Assembly: GCA_023634235.1 (NCBI GenBank)
Contig: JAMKCF010000015.1
Location: forward strand, 15,100,087-15,164,086
From: Pisaster brevispinus
Taxonomy: Eukaryota; Echinodermata; Asteroidea; Forcipulatida; Asteriidae
Length of the DNA: 64,000 nucleotides
Direction: 5' to 3'
Every line of letters starts with the position of its first letter. The first letter of the stretch is position 1. Under the pieces are notes generated by a model. It was not told where the DNA came from and did no database searches. It saw only the letters and a list, made by a program, of their open reading frames with translations. A program made the position numbers and the translations under genes. Below are positions 10,201 to 19,656 of this stretch, in pieces.

Positions 10201-11440
10201 GGTTGGATGATGCAAGCTATAAGACTGCATGTTTAAAATGCAATGAGTTTTGAAGCTCAACAAACTTGTTGACTAGTCTTTTAATTAATAGAATGAAATC
10301 CCAGTGCGCTTTCCTAGTGATGACTTTGACGCATCGATAATAAGCTTTCAGTCAAGCCTGATGGCTGCAGTACCTGATGGTAACTCTAAAAACTTGGGTA
10401 AAAATGACCCGGATCCCGTGTGTGGCATGACCCATTTCTGGGTCAGTAGGACCCGGACTCTGTATCATCATGACTCACTTTTTAAAACCACTTCCAGGTC
10501 AGTCTGACCCGGAATGGGTCAGGCCCCCGGAATCCTGCTTAATTTTGACCCGGATAAATTTTGACCGGTGAGTTTTGAGTGTGTTCCTTTAGTATGGCAA
10601 GGCAGTTTTTCCTTAAAGGCACCTCTATGAGGGAGATCTAAGTTTCCACTGAAACATTTCAAAGGGCACCGAGGAGGTAATTATCAGGGGCATGGAGGCG
10701 ACTGCCCGAGGAGCCTCAGTTTAGACATTACTTCACTATACACGGCTTTACGTCACGTGCGCACTTAGCATTATATTGAATAACAATGTGAAAGCAATTT
10801 TGTTATTATCTATTATTATAAAAACACTTATGCTATGATATTAACTGGAATGGAATGTGGGTTAAATTATACACCTCACTGAGGACAGGGGTACTTCAGT
10901 TTGTAGCATTAGTTTCATTAATGTCAACAAATCACCAATTAATCTGATTTGGGGACAAACAACTCCCTTTTTTAAACTGTACTCTTCCTCGATGTTTTTA
11001 AATAAATGGTCATGGGATTTTTATCGACGTTGAGATTTTGAAATACATGTATTTACTAGTTTTAATCACCCCCTGGTATCGTTGCGTAGGATTCCACCAT
11101 TTAGGCATATACCCTCCAAGTAATATGCACAGTGGCGTAACCAAAGTGGGGCAGGCGGCGGTAGCCCCCCCCCCCCTTTCGAGATCAAAAACATGCACAA
11201 ATGAATGGTTCGACCCCCCCCCCCCCCCCCCACCACACAATGGTGATGTCTGCTTGTCTGGTTAGCCACTCAGGAAATAGTGTCACCGAAAAGCTCTATC
11301 ATGCATGATATTTTGCCCCTTGTGAAAATCGTATTACAAGGGCAAACCTATAGTGTGGCACCGGCTTTTGGGTCAATTTAACATTAATCTTAAATTTTCA
11401 GAGGGCGAAAAAGGAAAAGGACAAAAAAGGGGATATGTGA
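4183..11440 (+). CDS. Rhodopsin-class G-protein-coupled receptor, neuropeptide type, 3' part (5 exons)
   Basis: Model exons: 4183-4299, 5287-5639 (or from 5290), 6288-6383, 6954-7115 and 11402-11440; phases agree at each junction. The protein runs from TM3 to the C-terminus. Visible motifs: GDRYFAILHPLKSR at the cytoplasmic end of TM3 (DRY motif), a Cys in extracellular loop 2 (SWCYEFW), a TM5 with VLPLLLMSVTYIRIG, a KRKVIKMLVVVV entry to TM6 with CWLPLH, and TM7 NSALNPFVY (NPxxY) followed by NFRRGF of helix 8. These are typical of class A peptide receptors (NPFF/QRFP/orexin/CCK-like group), which sit in the plasma membrane and signal through heterotrimeric G proteins. The ligand cannot be named from this. 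TM1-TM2 and the N-terminus lie outside the window. The introns carry MITE-like elements very close to two exon borders. Confidence 0.82.
4722..5257. mobile_element. MITE-like element C, copy 1 (CCGGGTCA family)
   Basis: The left end reads ACTCTAAAATATTCCGG and the right end CCGGGATTGCTTAGAGTG, so the termini are inverted. The interior is a patchwork of TGACCCATTTCTGGGTCA-like palindromes and CCGGATCCGGG words. No open frame of note is seen. It ends about 30 bp before the GPCR TM4 exon. Confidence 0.7.
5287..5639 (+). CDS. GPCR exon with TM4, extracellular loop 2, TM5
   Basis: Encodes KFIVITTAFLIGILWTIAF (TM4 with its conserved Trp), extracellular loop 2 with the Cys expected to bond to TM3, TM5, and the start of loop 3 (ERSKRK). 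The donor is AAG/GTATGA. The acceptor is uncertain. Two AGs (before 5287 and before 5290) both keep phase with the previous exon, but neither is preceded by C or T, and the pyrimidine tract is short. A mobile element ends about 30 bp upstream. Confidence 0.72.
6288..6383 (+). CDS. GPCR exon with TM6
   Basis: The acceptor TTTCTTTGACAG and donor GTT/GTAAGT are both strong. The 32 codons encode VIKMLVVVVSIFALCWLPLH and the start of extracellular loop 3. The CWLP motif is the TM6 hinge of class A receptors. Confidence 0.85.
6725..6865. mobile_element. MITE-like element C, copy 2
   Basis: A shorter member of the same family: AACTGTAAAAACTCGAGCC on the left, CCGGACCCGGATCCGG inside, and GACCCGAAAGTTTTTAGAGT on the right. 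It sits in the GPCR intron about 90 bp before the TM7 exon. Confidence 0.6.
6954..7115 (+). CDS. GPCR exon with TM7 and helix 8
   Basis: The acceptor is TTTTTTTGTCAACAG and the donor CTG/GTAAGG; 54 codons, phase 0 at both ends. It encodes WMGYANSALNPFVYCGFNE and NFRRGFRDAF. NPFVY is the NPxxY activation motif. A repeat element begins about 35 bp after the donor. Confidence 0.87.
7150..7386. mobile_element. MITE-like element C, copy 3
   Basis: Contains CCATTTCTGGGTCAGGCTGA and GGGACCCGGATCCGGGTCC, and ends GACCCGGAGTTATTAGAGTG, matching the right end of copy 1. It starts about 35 bp after the GPCR TM7 exon donor. Confidence 0.65.
7876..8145. mobile_element. Diverged MITE-like element A copy
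   Basis: Begins GATTTCACAGAGTTGCTTAA and ends TCTGCTTGAAGCAGCTCTA, the inverted termini of the family best preserved at 43118-43323. The middle shares CCAAAATACTA and GTCACTGGTTAT with other copies. Confidence 0.6.
9007..9400 (+). mobile_element. tRNA-Leu-derived SINE, copy 1
   Basis: The head is tRNA-like: A box TGGCCGAGTGG, B box GGTTCGAATCC, an anticodon-loop position reading TTCAAAC (CAA, leucine-like) and a long variable arm. The body that follows contains CTTCGTCCTTCGGATGGGAC, GTGTTGTGTAACGCATGTAA and AGCACCTTGTAAACCA. It ends GCGCTATATAAGACTTC then (ATT)n. It is not a functional tRNA gene, because the acceptor stem is imperfect and it is fused to the SINE body. Confidence 0.85.
10386..10582. 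mobile_element. MITE-like element C, copy 4
   Basis: Starts CTCTAAAAACTTGGGT and ends ACCGGTGAGTTTTGAGTGTG. Inside are ACCCATTTCTGGGTCAGTAG and TGACCCGGAATGGGTCAGG, as in copies 1-3. Confidence 0.65.
11402..11440 (+). CDS. Possible tiny terminal exon of the GPCR
   Basis: After TTAAATTTTCAG, thirteen codons read RAKKEKDKKGDM followed by TGA, in phase 0 with the previous exon. The result is a short basic C-terminal tail. It lies 4.3 kb downstream of the TM7 exon, and a 39-nt exon can arise by chance. If the intron is not spliced, the TM7 exon reads through its donor into a different tail. Confidence 0.45.
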   Translation, partial: RAKKEKDKKGDM

Positions 11441-11830
11441 GAATCAGATGGGCATAGGAAGAATATCATGCCTGTGGATGTAAAATGTGTACTTGTATTG
11501 TAAAATAGTAATACTTTGGACGTGAGAACAATCACGCGTAGATATGTTATTATTAAATTCCGTCTGTCTTTATGAATGGATATACATGGCGAGCACGTTG
11601 AGTAAAGATGACAATATTTAACAGCACAATATTCATTATTAAATCTAATTTCATTTACAATTTTAAAGTTGTTTCTGGTAAATGTTTAATACTTTAGATC
11701 AGATAAATTCACCAAAAGCGTAATCGTGTATGTTCACTTATTCTGTATGGATGTTTTACGGCTAATTTGTGTAGCCTATCAGTCACATCTGTGAAATTAG
11801 ATTTATATACTTTTTTTTTTTTACTGCACC

Positions 11831-12057
11831 TACACTGTAAAAACTGTGGCGTTAAAATGTACACCATGGTTGACACATATAGAAACAAAATAGAGAGAAT
11901 CAAAATTAACATCATAGGGTGTTAAAATGACACCAATGTAATTGTTTTGGCAGAAATAAGGGGTTTTTTTTACATTGTAGGAGGCAAATTTTGATTCCTT
12001 TTTGGGAGGTATAAATGACACAACACCCATGGTGACAAATTTAGTTTTTGCAGTGTC
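11831..12057. mobile_element. MITE-like element D, copy 1
   Basis: The ends are TACACTGTAAAAACTGTGGC and GTTTTTGCAGTGT, an inverted pair. The interior matches 57960-58168 (GTTAAAATGACACCAATGTA, TTGTTTTGGC, ACACCC). No coding capacity. Confidence 0.75.
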
Positions 12058-12281
12058 CATTTTATTTCCCGGTATCGGCAGTTTGAATTTAGGAATTGTC
12101 TTATTTCGATGGAATGATGAATGAGTCATGTTGAACTCAGTATTTATTACAGCACAAGAATGTAAATAAAAAAGATATTTCGAAAGAATGATTTGCAGTA
12201 TTTTCCGACTTTTAATTTTTGTTTTTATCTTCATTTTGGTGTCTTTTCCTTCCAAATTGGAGGACTCGATAAACTTGTTAC

Positions 12282-12350
12282 TGCAATCATTATAATAATA
12301 ATAATAGTGGCAATTTATAATGCGCCATGTCTGTCTAAAAGACACTCCTG
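12282..12350 (-). mobile_element. 5'-truncated SINE tail
   Basis: On the minus strand this ends ...ATTGCCACTATTATTATTATT, preceded by GCGCATTATAAATTG. It resembles the 3' terminus of the tRNA-Leu SINE family (GCGCTATATAAGAAGCCACTATTATT). Confidence 0.5.
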
Positions 12351-14143
12351 GCGCAGGATTATTGTTTACATTATCTGTTTATTTTTTTAATCACCTGATT
12401 TAGTAATTTCTAAATTATTCTTATTATTAATTCTTTTTTTATTATTATTGAAAATTCTTTTCCCGTTATTAAGGTCCCGTTTATTTATGATTTAGTTTTT
12501 TTCTCTTTCACTTATTTCATTTATGTAGGCCTATGAATTGTTTTATTGATGTTTTTTTACTTGTTAAGTTTATTTATTTATTTATCTTATTTTACTTGTT
12601 TTATTCATGTATTTATTTATTTATTTTTGTTTGCGGGGTGGGTATCCCTACAACTTCATGAACAAGAAAGGATCCATAATGTACATGTACATGTAAATAT
12701 AAATGTACTCAATATTGTTCAAAGTGTGCGGGCCAACGCCTCCTCAGAAGTTCAAACCATAGAGAAAGTGGTTCGGCGTATCCCAGTAGGCCCTATACAC
12801 TCCGGACACAAAAATTACAACACAACAAATTCCACGTGGAACTAATACTAGTCCCGATACAAACAATGTACAATCAACATTTCAATCAGTTACTCTTTGA
12901 CAGGTCCTACTAGGGCCTAGACCTACATCCTCCGTCAGGAAAAGGTTTTGAAGTCTCAAAAGGATTCACAAACGGGATGAATTTTCACATAGGATGATTT
13001 GACAGCTACAATGTACTAGGTACTGATAGGGCAACTTGTAAACAAAAACTTCAAAAAGAGGACCCTACAAACAAACGTAAAAACAGGAAATGAGGTCGCC
13101 AGTACATTCAAAAATGGGAAGTTAATTTCCATTACAATTACAATGTATATGTATACGTTCCTGAACGGGCGAGTATTGTCAATACTCAGGAATGATACGT
13201 TCCGAAATATTCCCAAATGGGACAGTTCCCGATCGATTTCCAAGTACATGTTTGTACATGTACGTGTGTAAGTGGAAATAAGGCGCTGTATACGTTCTTG
13301 CTATTTGATTTATCATTATTTATCTGCCAATATATTCTCAAATGGGCGGTGTTAATGGGACCTCACATATTCTGAAATGGGTAAGTCTCCAAGTTGCAAT
13401 GCCATGCTGAATACACTTTAACACATGGGTCCGAGTTGACCAAGCATATACTGAACTGACACACATCATAAATAATATAACAGTCCTATTATTGCTTCTT
13501 CTTTTTTTGCTTTTATTTACTTACCTAAGATACAAATATAAACATTTTTAAACAGGTACAACAATTTTGTTTCAACTTGTAAAAAATTCTCCCAATTGAG
13601 TTAAATCACTTTTCTGAGTTAACTGTAGTTTAACGTTACCATCCTATCAACGTTAACGGTAGCTTTACGATAAACCATAGAAAAAGATAGCATAACTTAA
13701 ACTTAAACATGTTTTAAATAACATGTTTAAATAACATGTTTAAAATAATATTATGTGTGTTTTTACCCACACACTGAAGTGTGTTAAGCACTGCATACTC
13801 AATCATTTCCGCCTTGTTCTGTGGAAAAAAATCCGTGTTACTCGGTTGGGATTCGGACCTACAACCTAGAGCAGATGTCTTTCCAGTAGCTAGCCCAACG
13901 GGCTTGTCCTATCACTAGAGGAGTCCTATATTTTAGCAGTGAGTGCCGATTTGTCTTCTTCACAAAATACTCCTGGGATGAGATTTGACGAATTTGAAAA
14001 CTTCTGAAAACGGCTCTCCACCCGAGTTCCCTTTTGTTCTAGGCCCAGAACCTCCCGGATGGTAAAATTCAGGTTTACAGACCCTGTGCATCACCACAAA
14101 CACCAAACTACAGGTTTGGACAAAATGTGGAATTTTTTTCTTT

Positions 14144-14149
14144 TTTATT
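14144..14149 (-). terminator. Possible POLB poly(A) signal
   Basis: An AATAAA hexamer on the minus strand, about 410 bp past the POLB stop codon. In AT-rich DNA it is weak evidence. Confidence 0.3.
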
Positions 14150-14559
14150 GCTTAGCTTTACTTCTTTCAAAGGTTTGTTATGGCTTAAGGAGATTTTTTA
14201 AAAATTCTAAGAAATCACATGCCCATACCGAGTATACATCACTAAACACACATCAGTGTTTGAGCAAAAACACAACTAGTATAAGTGTCCAACAGTTATT
14301 TCAAAAAAGTTTAGGCACACAAATGAGCAAGTTGTTATCCAATTTGAGTTCAAATGAAAATATGAAACTTGGCTTTCCCAAATGGGCTGGTTTAGAATCA
14401 GGGAGCAATCCATAACGTTACTCAGTCCATCTCGGTTCAAATGACAGCTGAGTAGATCATCTTACTGATAATTATGGAAATTCATCACAGGTATATTAAT
14501 AGACTTCTCTCAGTCCTTTCATTATTTTAGTCCTTTAATGCTTGTGTGATGTCATCCCT

Positions 14560-17500
14560 CTACATGTTTCTTTCAGACGGTTTCTTAAACTTCATTCCAA
14601 TGACGTCAAAGACGTCTTTCTCACAATTCACTGGCAGTGCTTCTCCAATTATACCTAGGCATTAACAAAAAAACAATTTAAAATAATATATAGGAAACTG
14701 ACAAAAATGCTACGCGATTCAATTCAAGGAATAATTCCTAATAAACATAATAGCATTAAAACCAACAAAAATACATAGATTGTTCTTTGTTGTGCATGGT
14801 TTAGATCATAACCTACAAATAAAACATTATTTTGTGGCATAAAACATTCAAAACACATTCAAAGAACACAAAACTTACATAATGCAATCATTTGGGTAGC
14901 CTGAATATAATTATTTTCACAAGAAAATTACAAATTAATGGTTACACCTTGAAGGCAGGCAGAACTTCACTTGGAAGGTGGTTTTATCTAAACTTCGTAT
15001 TGCACTGAATTTTATAACTTTGAACTTCGGTCAAAACATTTTCTGCCTAAAACTTTTGCAACCTGGCTGATGTCCACCCATCAACACAAATAACAAGATT
15101 GCATGTCTTGAACTCAACTTTCGAAATTTTTCCTAAACAACACAATCATGAACGAGAAAACTACAAACAAAAAATTGAAAAATTATTATTGTTGCTGCAA
15201 CCTTCCATCCCTGGTACCCACCTGTACTTCCCATTGGTCGTATGGTGTACTCATTGAGCGTAAAACCAGCTTCAATGGCCTTAGCTCTCATGTCCTTATT
15301 GAACATGTCACTGCCAGTGAAATACAGCGTCCCGCAGTAGTACTGATCCTTGGGAATGATTCGGATATCAATCCGACGAAATCTGAAGTCTTCTTTGTCG
15401 TCTTCCCCCCTAGGTAATTGGCAAACACCCTGTGCATTAAAAAAAAGTTTGAAAGCAAATGAGTCACTAAGGGTTCAGAGCAAAGTTTCAAATCCTACTT
15501 AGATGGATTGATCTAGTAGTACCCAAAACTAGTGCCTGTGGACTTTTTTTTCACAGGACTCGGGGAGTAAGTATGTAGTCCTACAAATCAGTGTTTAGGT
15601 AAAAACACAAATAATATAACTGCCCAACTGTTATTTAAAAAAGGTAGGCTTAGAAAACGTTCCTTACCAAAACCATTATGAGTGACTTTTATGTAGCTAC
15701 GTTTTAAATTACACTTTTAAAAGTCCAATACCAACCATGAATTTAGTTTCCCCGAGCGAGATGGTGTCCGTAACAAATGGTACCTTCTCCAGTTGTTTCA
15801 CAACAGAGAGAAGTAACTCAGGCTGCAAACAAAAACAAAGGGCATTTTCATTGGAGAATCTTAAAGTCTATGGGAGACTTGGAGGGGCACAAAGGCCAAG
15901 ACCAGGGGCAACACAGGCCACGACCTCCGTGTAATGCTAGGCCTCCACACATATTTTCAATTTTAAAATCATATTTAAGTAACATAAAACAAAAGAGATA
16001 TTATTTCAATAAGATTTTACTTCAGACTAAGCTACTGTTAGAGGCAATTTAAACAAAGCACTGCAATGTTATTTGTATAATATGCAGTATATCGTTATTG
16101 AATTGAACAAATTGATCAAAAGACATAAGTGCAAAATTTCCAATTTCAAAATGCAGATAATGAAAGAAGTGATAGTTTCATGAGAGGCAGTGGATAGAAA
16201 AGGATGTAGGAAAAGGATCCAATACACAAGAAAAAACATTGTCAAAAAAGGGATTACTTCATGACAGAAAGGGTAAGGGCATGGACAAAAAGAGCAAATT
16301 GTGGACCATAAAATGAGCAATAATGTAGACTCAAGTGTTTACATTTAAAATGTGCAACCATATATATGTCATATATTTGTTAGAAATATAATCCTGTGAA
16401 AAATATATTTTAAAAACACAGAAATACAATGAAATCATCAATGTAATATAATAATAGTGGCTTCTTATAAAGCGCTCATATCCGTCACTCAGTGACTCTC
16501 AAGGCGTTTCAACATTCAGTATTTTCCTGCAAGGTATGTGGGGCTTCATTTGAAGTATGAGACCTACTCCTTTACATAGCACCGTGTAATGGTTTACAAG
16601 GTGCTGTGGCGCAGTATGCTGACAATCAAACCAGGAACATATTCAATATTAAAATGTACATATCAAATATACATACTATGCATAGTATGCAACAGTATGC
16701 AAGACAGTGAAAGAGAAGGAAAAAGGAGATTTCATAGTATAGAGACGAAATAACATAAAACAAAATACACATCCTATACAAAATCACAAAATGGTTAGAA
16801 ATCAGTGTAAATCAGTGTACCAGCTATTATAGGGCACATCAAGGACAAATTATTGAAGTAATGAAGCACAAGTGATACAAAACAATGCAAAAATCAATAA
16901 GCAATTTTGGGTGTAACAGGCCATGTCAAGTTGATGGAAGGAAATGGTTCAGATACAATTTCATTAATCATCTATATTGAGAATGAGTTGTTGAACTGAA
17001 TAAAGGAATATTAATACACATAAATTCAAATGTAAATAATTGAAATGCAGGTACATGTACATGTATATCAGACAATCATTTCATGAAAGGAAATATATAG
17101 AAATGGATACAGGAGAAAGACAAGGGGGGAAAACCTTGTCAAAAATGGACACACAGATCAAATTGTGGACCCTAAAATGAGAAGTAATGTTGACACAAAA
17201 AGTTCAAGTGTAAAATTGATTCAGGAAACAAAATGACAATCAGATACAAGTTCTAAACATATTGAAATAAGCATTAAGCTGTTGAACTAAAAAAGAAAGA
17301 AAGAATTAATACGAATGAATGCAAGATTTAAGCATTTCAAATGCAGATATTAAATGACAATCATTTCTTGAGATGAAATAGATTGGAAAAGGATAGGAGA
17401 AGGACCAAAAGAACAAGGAGGCAAAAAAGCCTTGTCAAAGTTGGACAAAGAAAGCAATCTGTGACAAGAGTAGAGTGTGAAGTTGATGAAAAGAGACAAA

Positions 17501-19656
17501 ATGCAAATCAGATACAAAATCATCAAACATGCATATTAAAAATGAGCTGCTGAACTGAAGAAAGAAATTAATACCCATAAATGCATAATTTAAACATTTA
17601 AATTGCAAGACAATCATTTCATGAGATGAAGTAGATAGAAGAGGATAAAGGAGACGGATCAAAAGGACAAGGGAAAAAGTCTTGTCAAAAATGGACAAGG
17701 AGAGCGATTTGTGGACAATAAAATTTTGCTAAGCACACAAAATACTTGCTTAGCACAAGCATGAGATTTGACCAATGTGGACATTCCTGAAAAATGGCTT
17801 GTAGCCATGGGTTCCCCCTTATTCTAGACCCAGGCCAGAACCTCTCAGATGTTACAATTCAGGAGGTTTACAGGCTCTGTGCATCACCAGAAATACAAAA
17901 CTACAGGTTTGAAAACAATGTGAAATACATCAATGTTGATTTATTGAAGTAATGAAACAAAAACGATACACAGCAATGCAAAAATTAATAAGTATTTTCA
18001 GGTTTGTCTTGAAAGCAATGTGAAGCTGATGGAAGAAAACAAATCAGAAATTCAAAACATCCATATTGAAACTGAGTTGTTGAACTAAAGAAAAAAATTA
18101 CTACACATAAATGCAAAGTGTTTAATGCCAATTAGAAAGATAATCGTTTCAGAGATCAGAGTTGTTAGCAATCAAGCATCAGTTTGATTTTGTGCATTTA
18201 GGCTAAAAAAATTAAATGCTTCTTCTGGTACCTGTTTCTCATCTTTGGAAGTGAATTCAGGGTGAGTGAGTAAGATGTCAATATCACCACTGGAGGCAGC
18301 ACCTCGTCTGTAACTGCCGCAGATAGTCGCAATGTAGTCAGGATCCAGCTCCATGATCTCGGCTTTGATGACTGTTTCTAGCTTCTCCATCTCGGCACGG
18401 GGGATGCGTGTCTCAAAGTCTTCAAAATGCCTGCAATTGACAACAATTAAGTGTTTGACGCTTTACTTGGTGTTCACATATAGAGATAGTTAACTAGTTA
18501 TGGTGAAGAAACGGCCAATATGGTTCAGAAACAGTCAGCTAGTTATAGTGAAGAAACAGTCAGCTAGTTACAGTGAAGAAACAGTCACCTGGTTATGGTG
18601 AAGAAACAGTCAACTAGTTATGGTAAAGAAACAGTCAACTAGTCATGGTGAAGAAACAGTATGGTGAAGAAACGATCAACTAGTCATGGAGAATAAACAG
18701 TCAACTAGTTATGGTGAAGAAGAAACAGTCTCCCGAATTCAAAAAACTACTCCACAACAGTAGAATATGTTGCAAGACAAGTTCTCAAAAAACAAATCTA
18801 GACAGCAACATTGAGATATACACTTGGTGTTACAGCAAACTGAATATACATTGATACCTCACCATGCAATGCCTCAAACCCATATTGTCATTTGTTCTTA
18901 TTTTTTAAAATTGCTATTCATCTACTGCTGGGGAATAGACTGGGACGGCAGGAGACTACCTACTTGTAGTTCAGATAAAAACTTGTCCTGCAATTTAGCT
19001 GGCAGACAGAAACTCTGCTGGACCGATGGAGTAAAGGAGCTGACAGACATGTCTCTGACCTCAGCCTACCGGTCAGCTTTGGACAGGCAGAGGGTGGCCT
19101 ATCCAAAGGGTCATATTGAGCCAGTCATGACTCTCAAGACTACTATTTTACTATTTATTATATATTTCTGGTAATGAAATGGAGGATGCCTCAAATGTAA
19201 ACTTAACCACTTTAGCTTGCAAGCCTTAACAAAGGTGCATGCTATGGGAACCTGAAACACCGGGGTTAACCCCTACTCTTCCATGATAAGTTTTCTGGGT
19301 TCTTTTACGTACACTACCAGAACCCTGGACCTATGGTTTAATGTCCAATCCGAAGGACAAAGCAATGATAAAGTATCTTGCTGAATGACACAAGTGCTAA
19401 GATTGGGACTTGAACCCACACTCTGCTGATCAGAAACACCAGAGTCTTTTGCCCTTAACCGCCACGCCACTCAAAACCATTTATACAGATGTACAAAATA
19501 AACCAGTGTTATTACAATGACAAATCAGTGGAAAATGTTTAGTTTTCTTAAATTACAAAACTCTTCATCTAAAATATGAAGAAATGTTGCTCCTTGAGTC
19601 GTACCTGAGTCCGATTTTCTGATGATGGTTAAGTTTATCCTGATGCTTTTCCAACT
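14560..19656 (-). CDS. POLB: POLB exons 5-9: polymerase domain
   Basis: Exon 5 (19605-19656) encodes [16 protein letters not shown]. Exon 6 (18232-18430) carries IPRAEM and the nucleotidyltransferase motif with two metal-binding aspartates. Exon 7 (15736-15822) ends LGETKFM. Exon 8 (15222-15429) carries the third aspartate, [20 protein letters not shown] and NEYTIRPMG. Exon 9 (14560-14654) encodes [20 protein letters not shown] and ends SERNM before TAG. The C-terminal end differs from the vertebrate FDYIQWKYREP but is in register. Confidence 0.95.

Larger units (their letters stand above)
7440..11401. other. Last GPCR intron, mostly repeats
   Basis: No exon is recognised. It holds a diverged MITE A copy (about 7876-8145), a tRNA-Leu-derived SINE (9007-9400), MITE C copy 4 (10386-10582) and poly-C runs near 11168 and 11214. 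The other stretches show nothing that can be named. Confidence 0.5.
11441..14559. other. Intergenic region between converging GPCR and POLB 3' ends
   Basis: AT-rich and without a supported gene. It holds MITE D copy 1 (11831-12057), a 5'-truncated SINE tail (12282-12350), ATTTATTT-rich DNA (12400-12630), and three AACATGTTTAAA-type words in a row near 13705-13745. A stretch at about 13750-13930 recurs in part at 49290-49370 (GTGTGTTAAGCACTG, TATACTC, TTACTCG). The POLB 3' UTR should occupy the right end. Confidence 0.5.

Noticed and set aside
11010..11265. Overlapping frames with poly-Gly and poly-Pro
   Set aside because: They are created by the C runs at about 11168 and 11214; no homology and no splice context.
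18480..18730. CRISPR-like regularly spaced repeats
   Set aside because: The units are contiguous without unique spacers, in an animal intron; a minisatellite.
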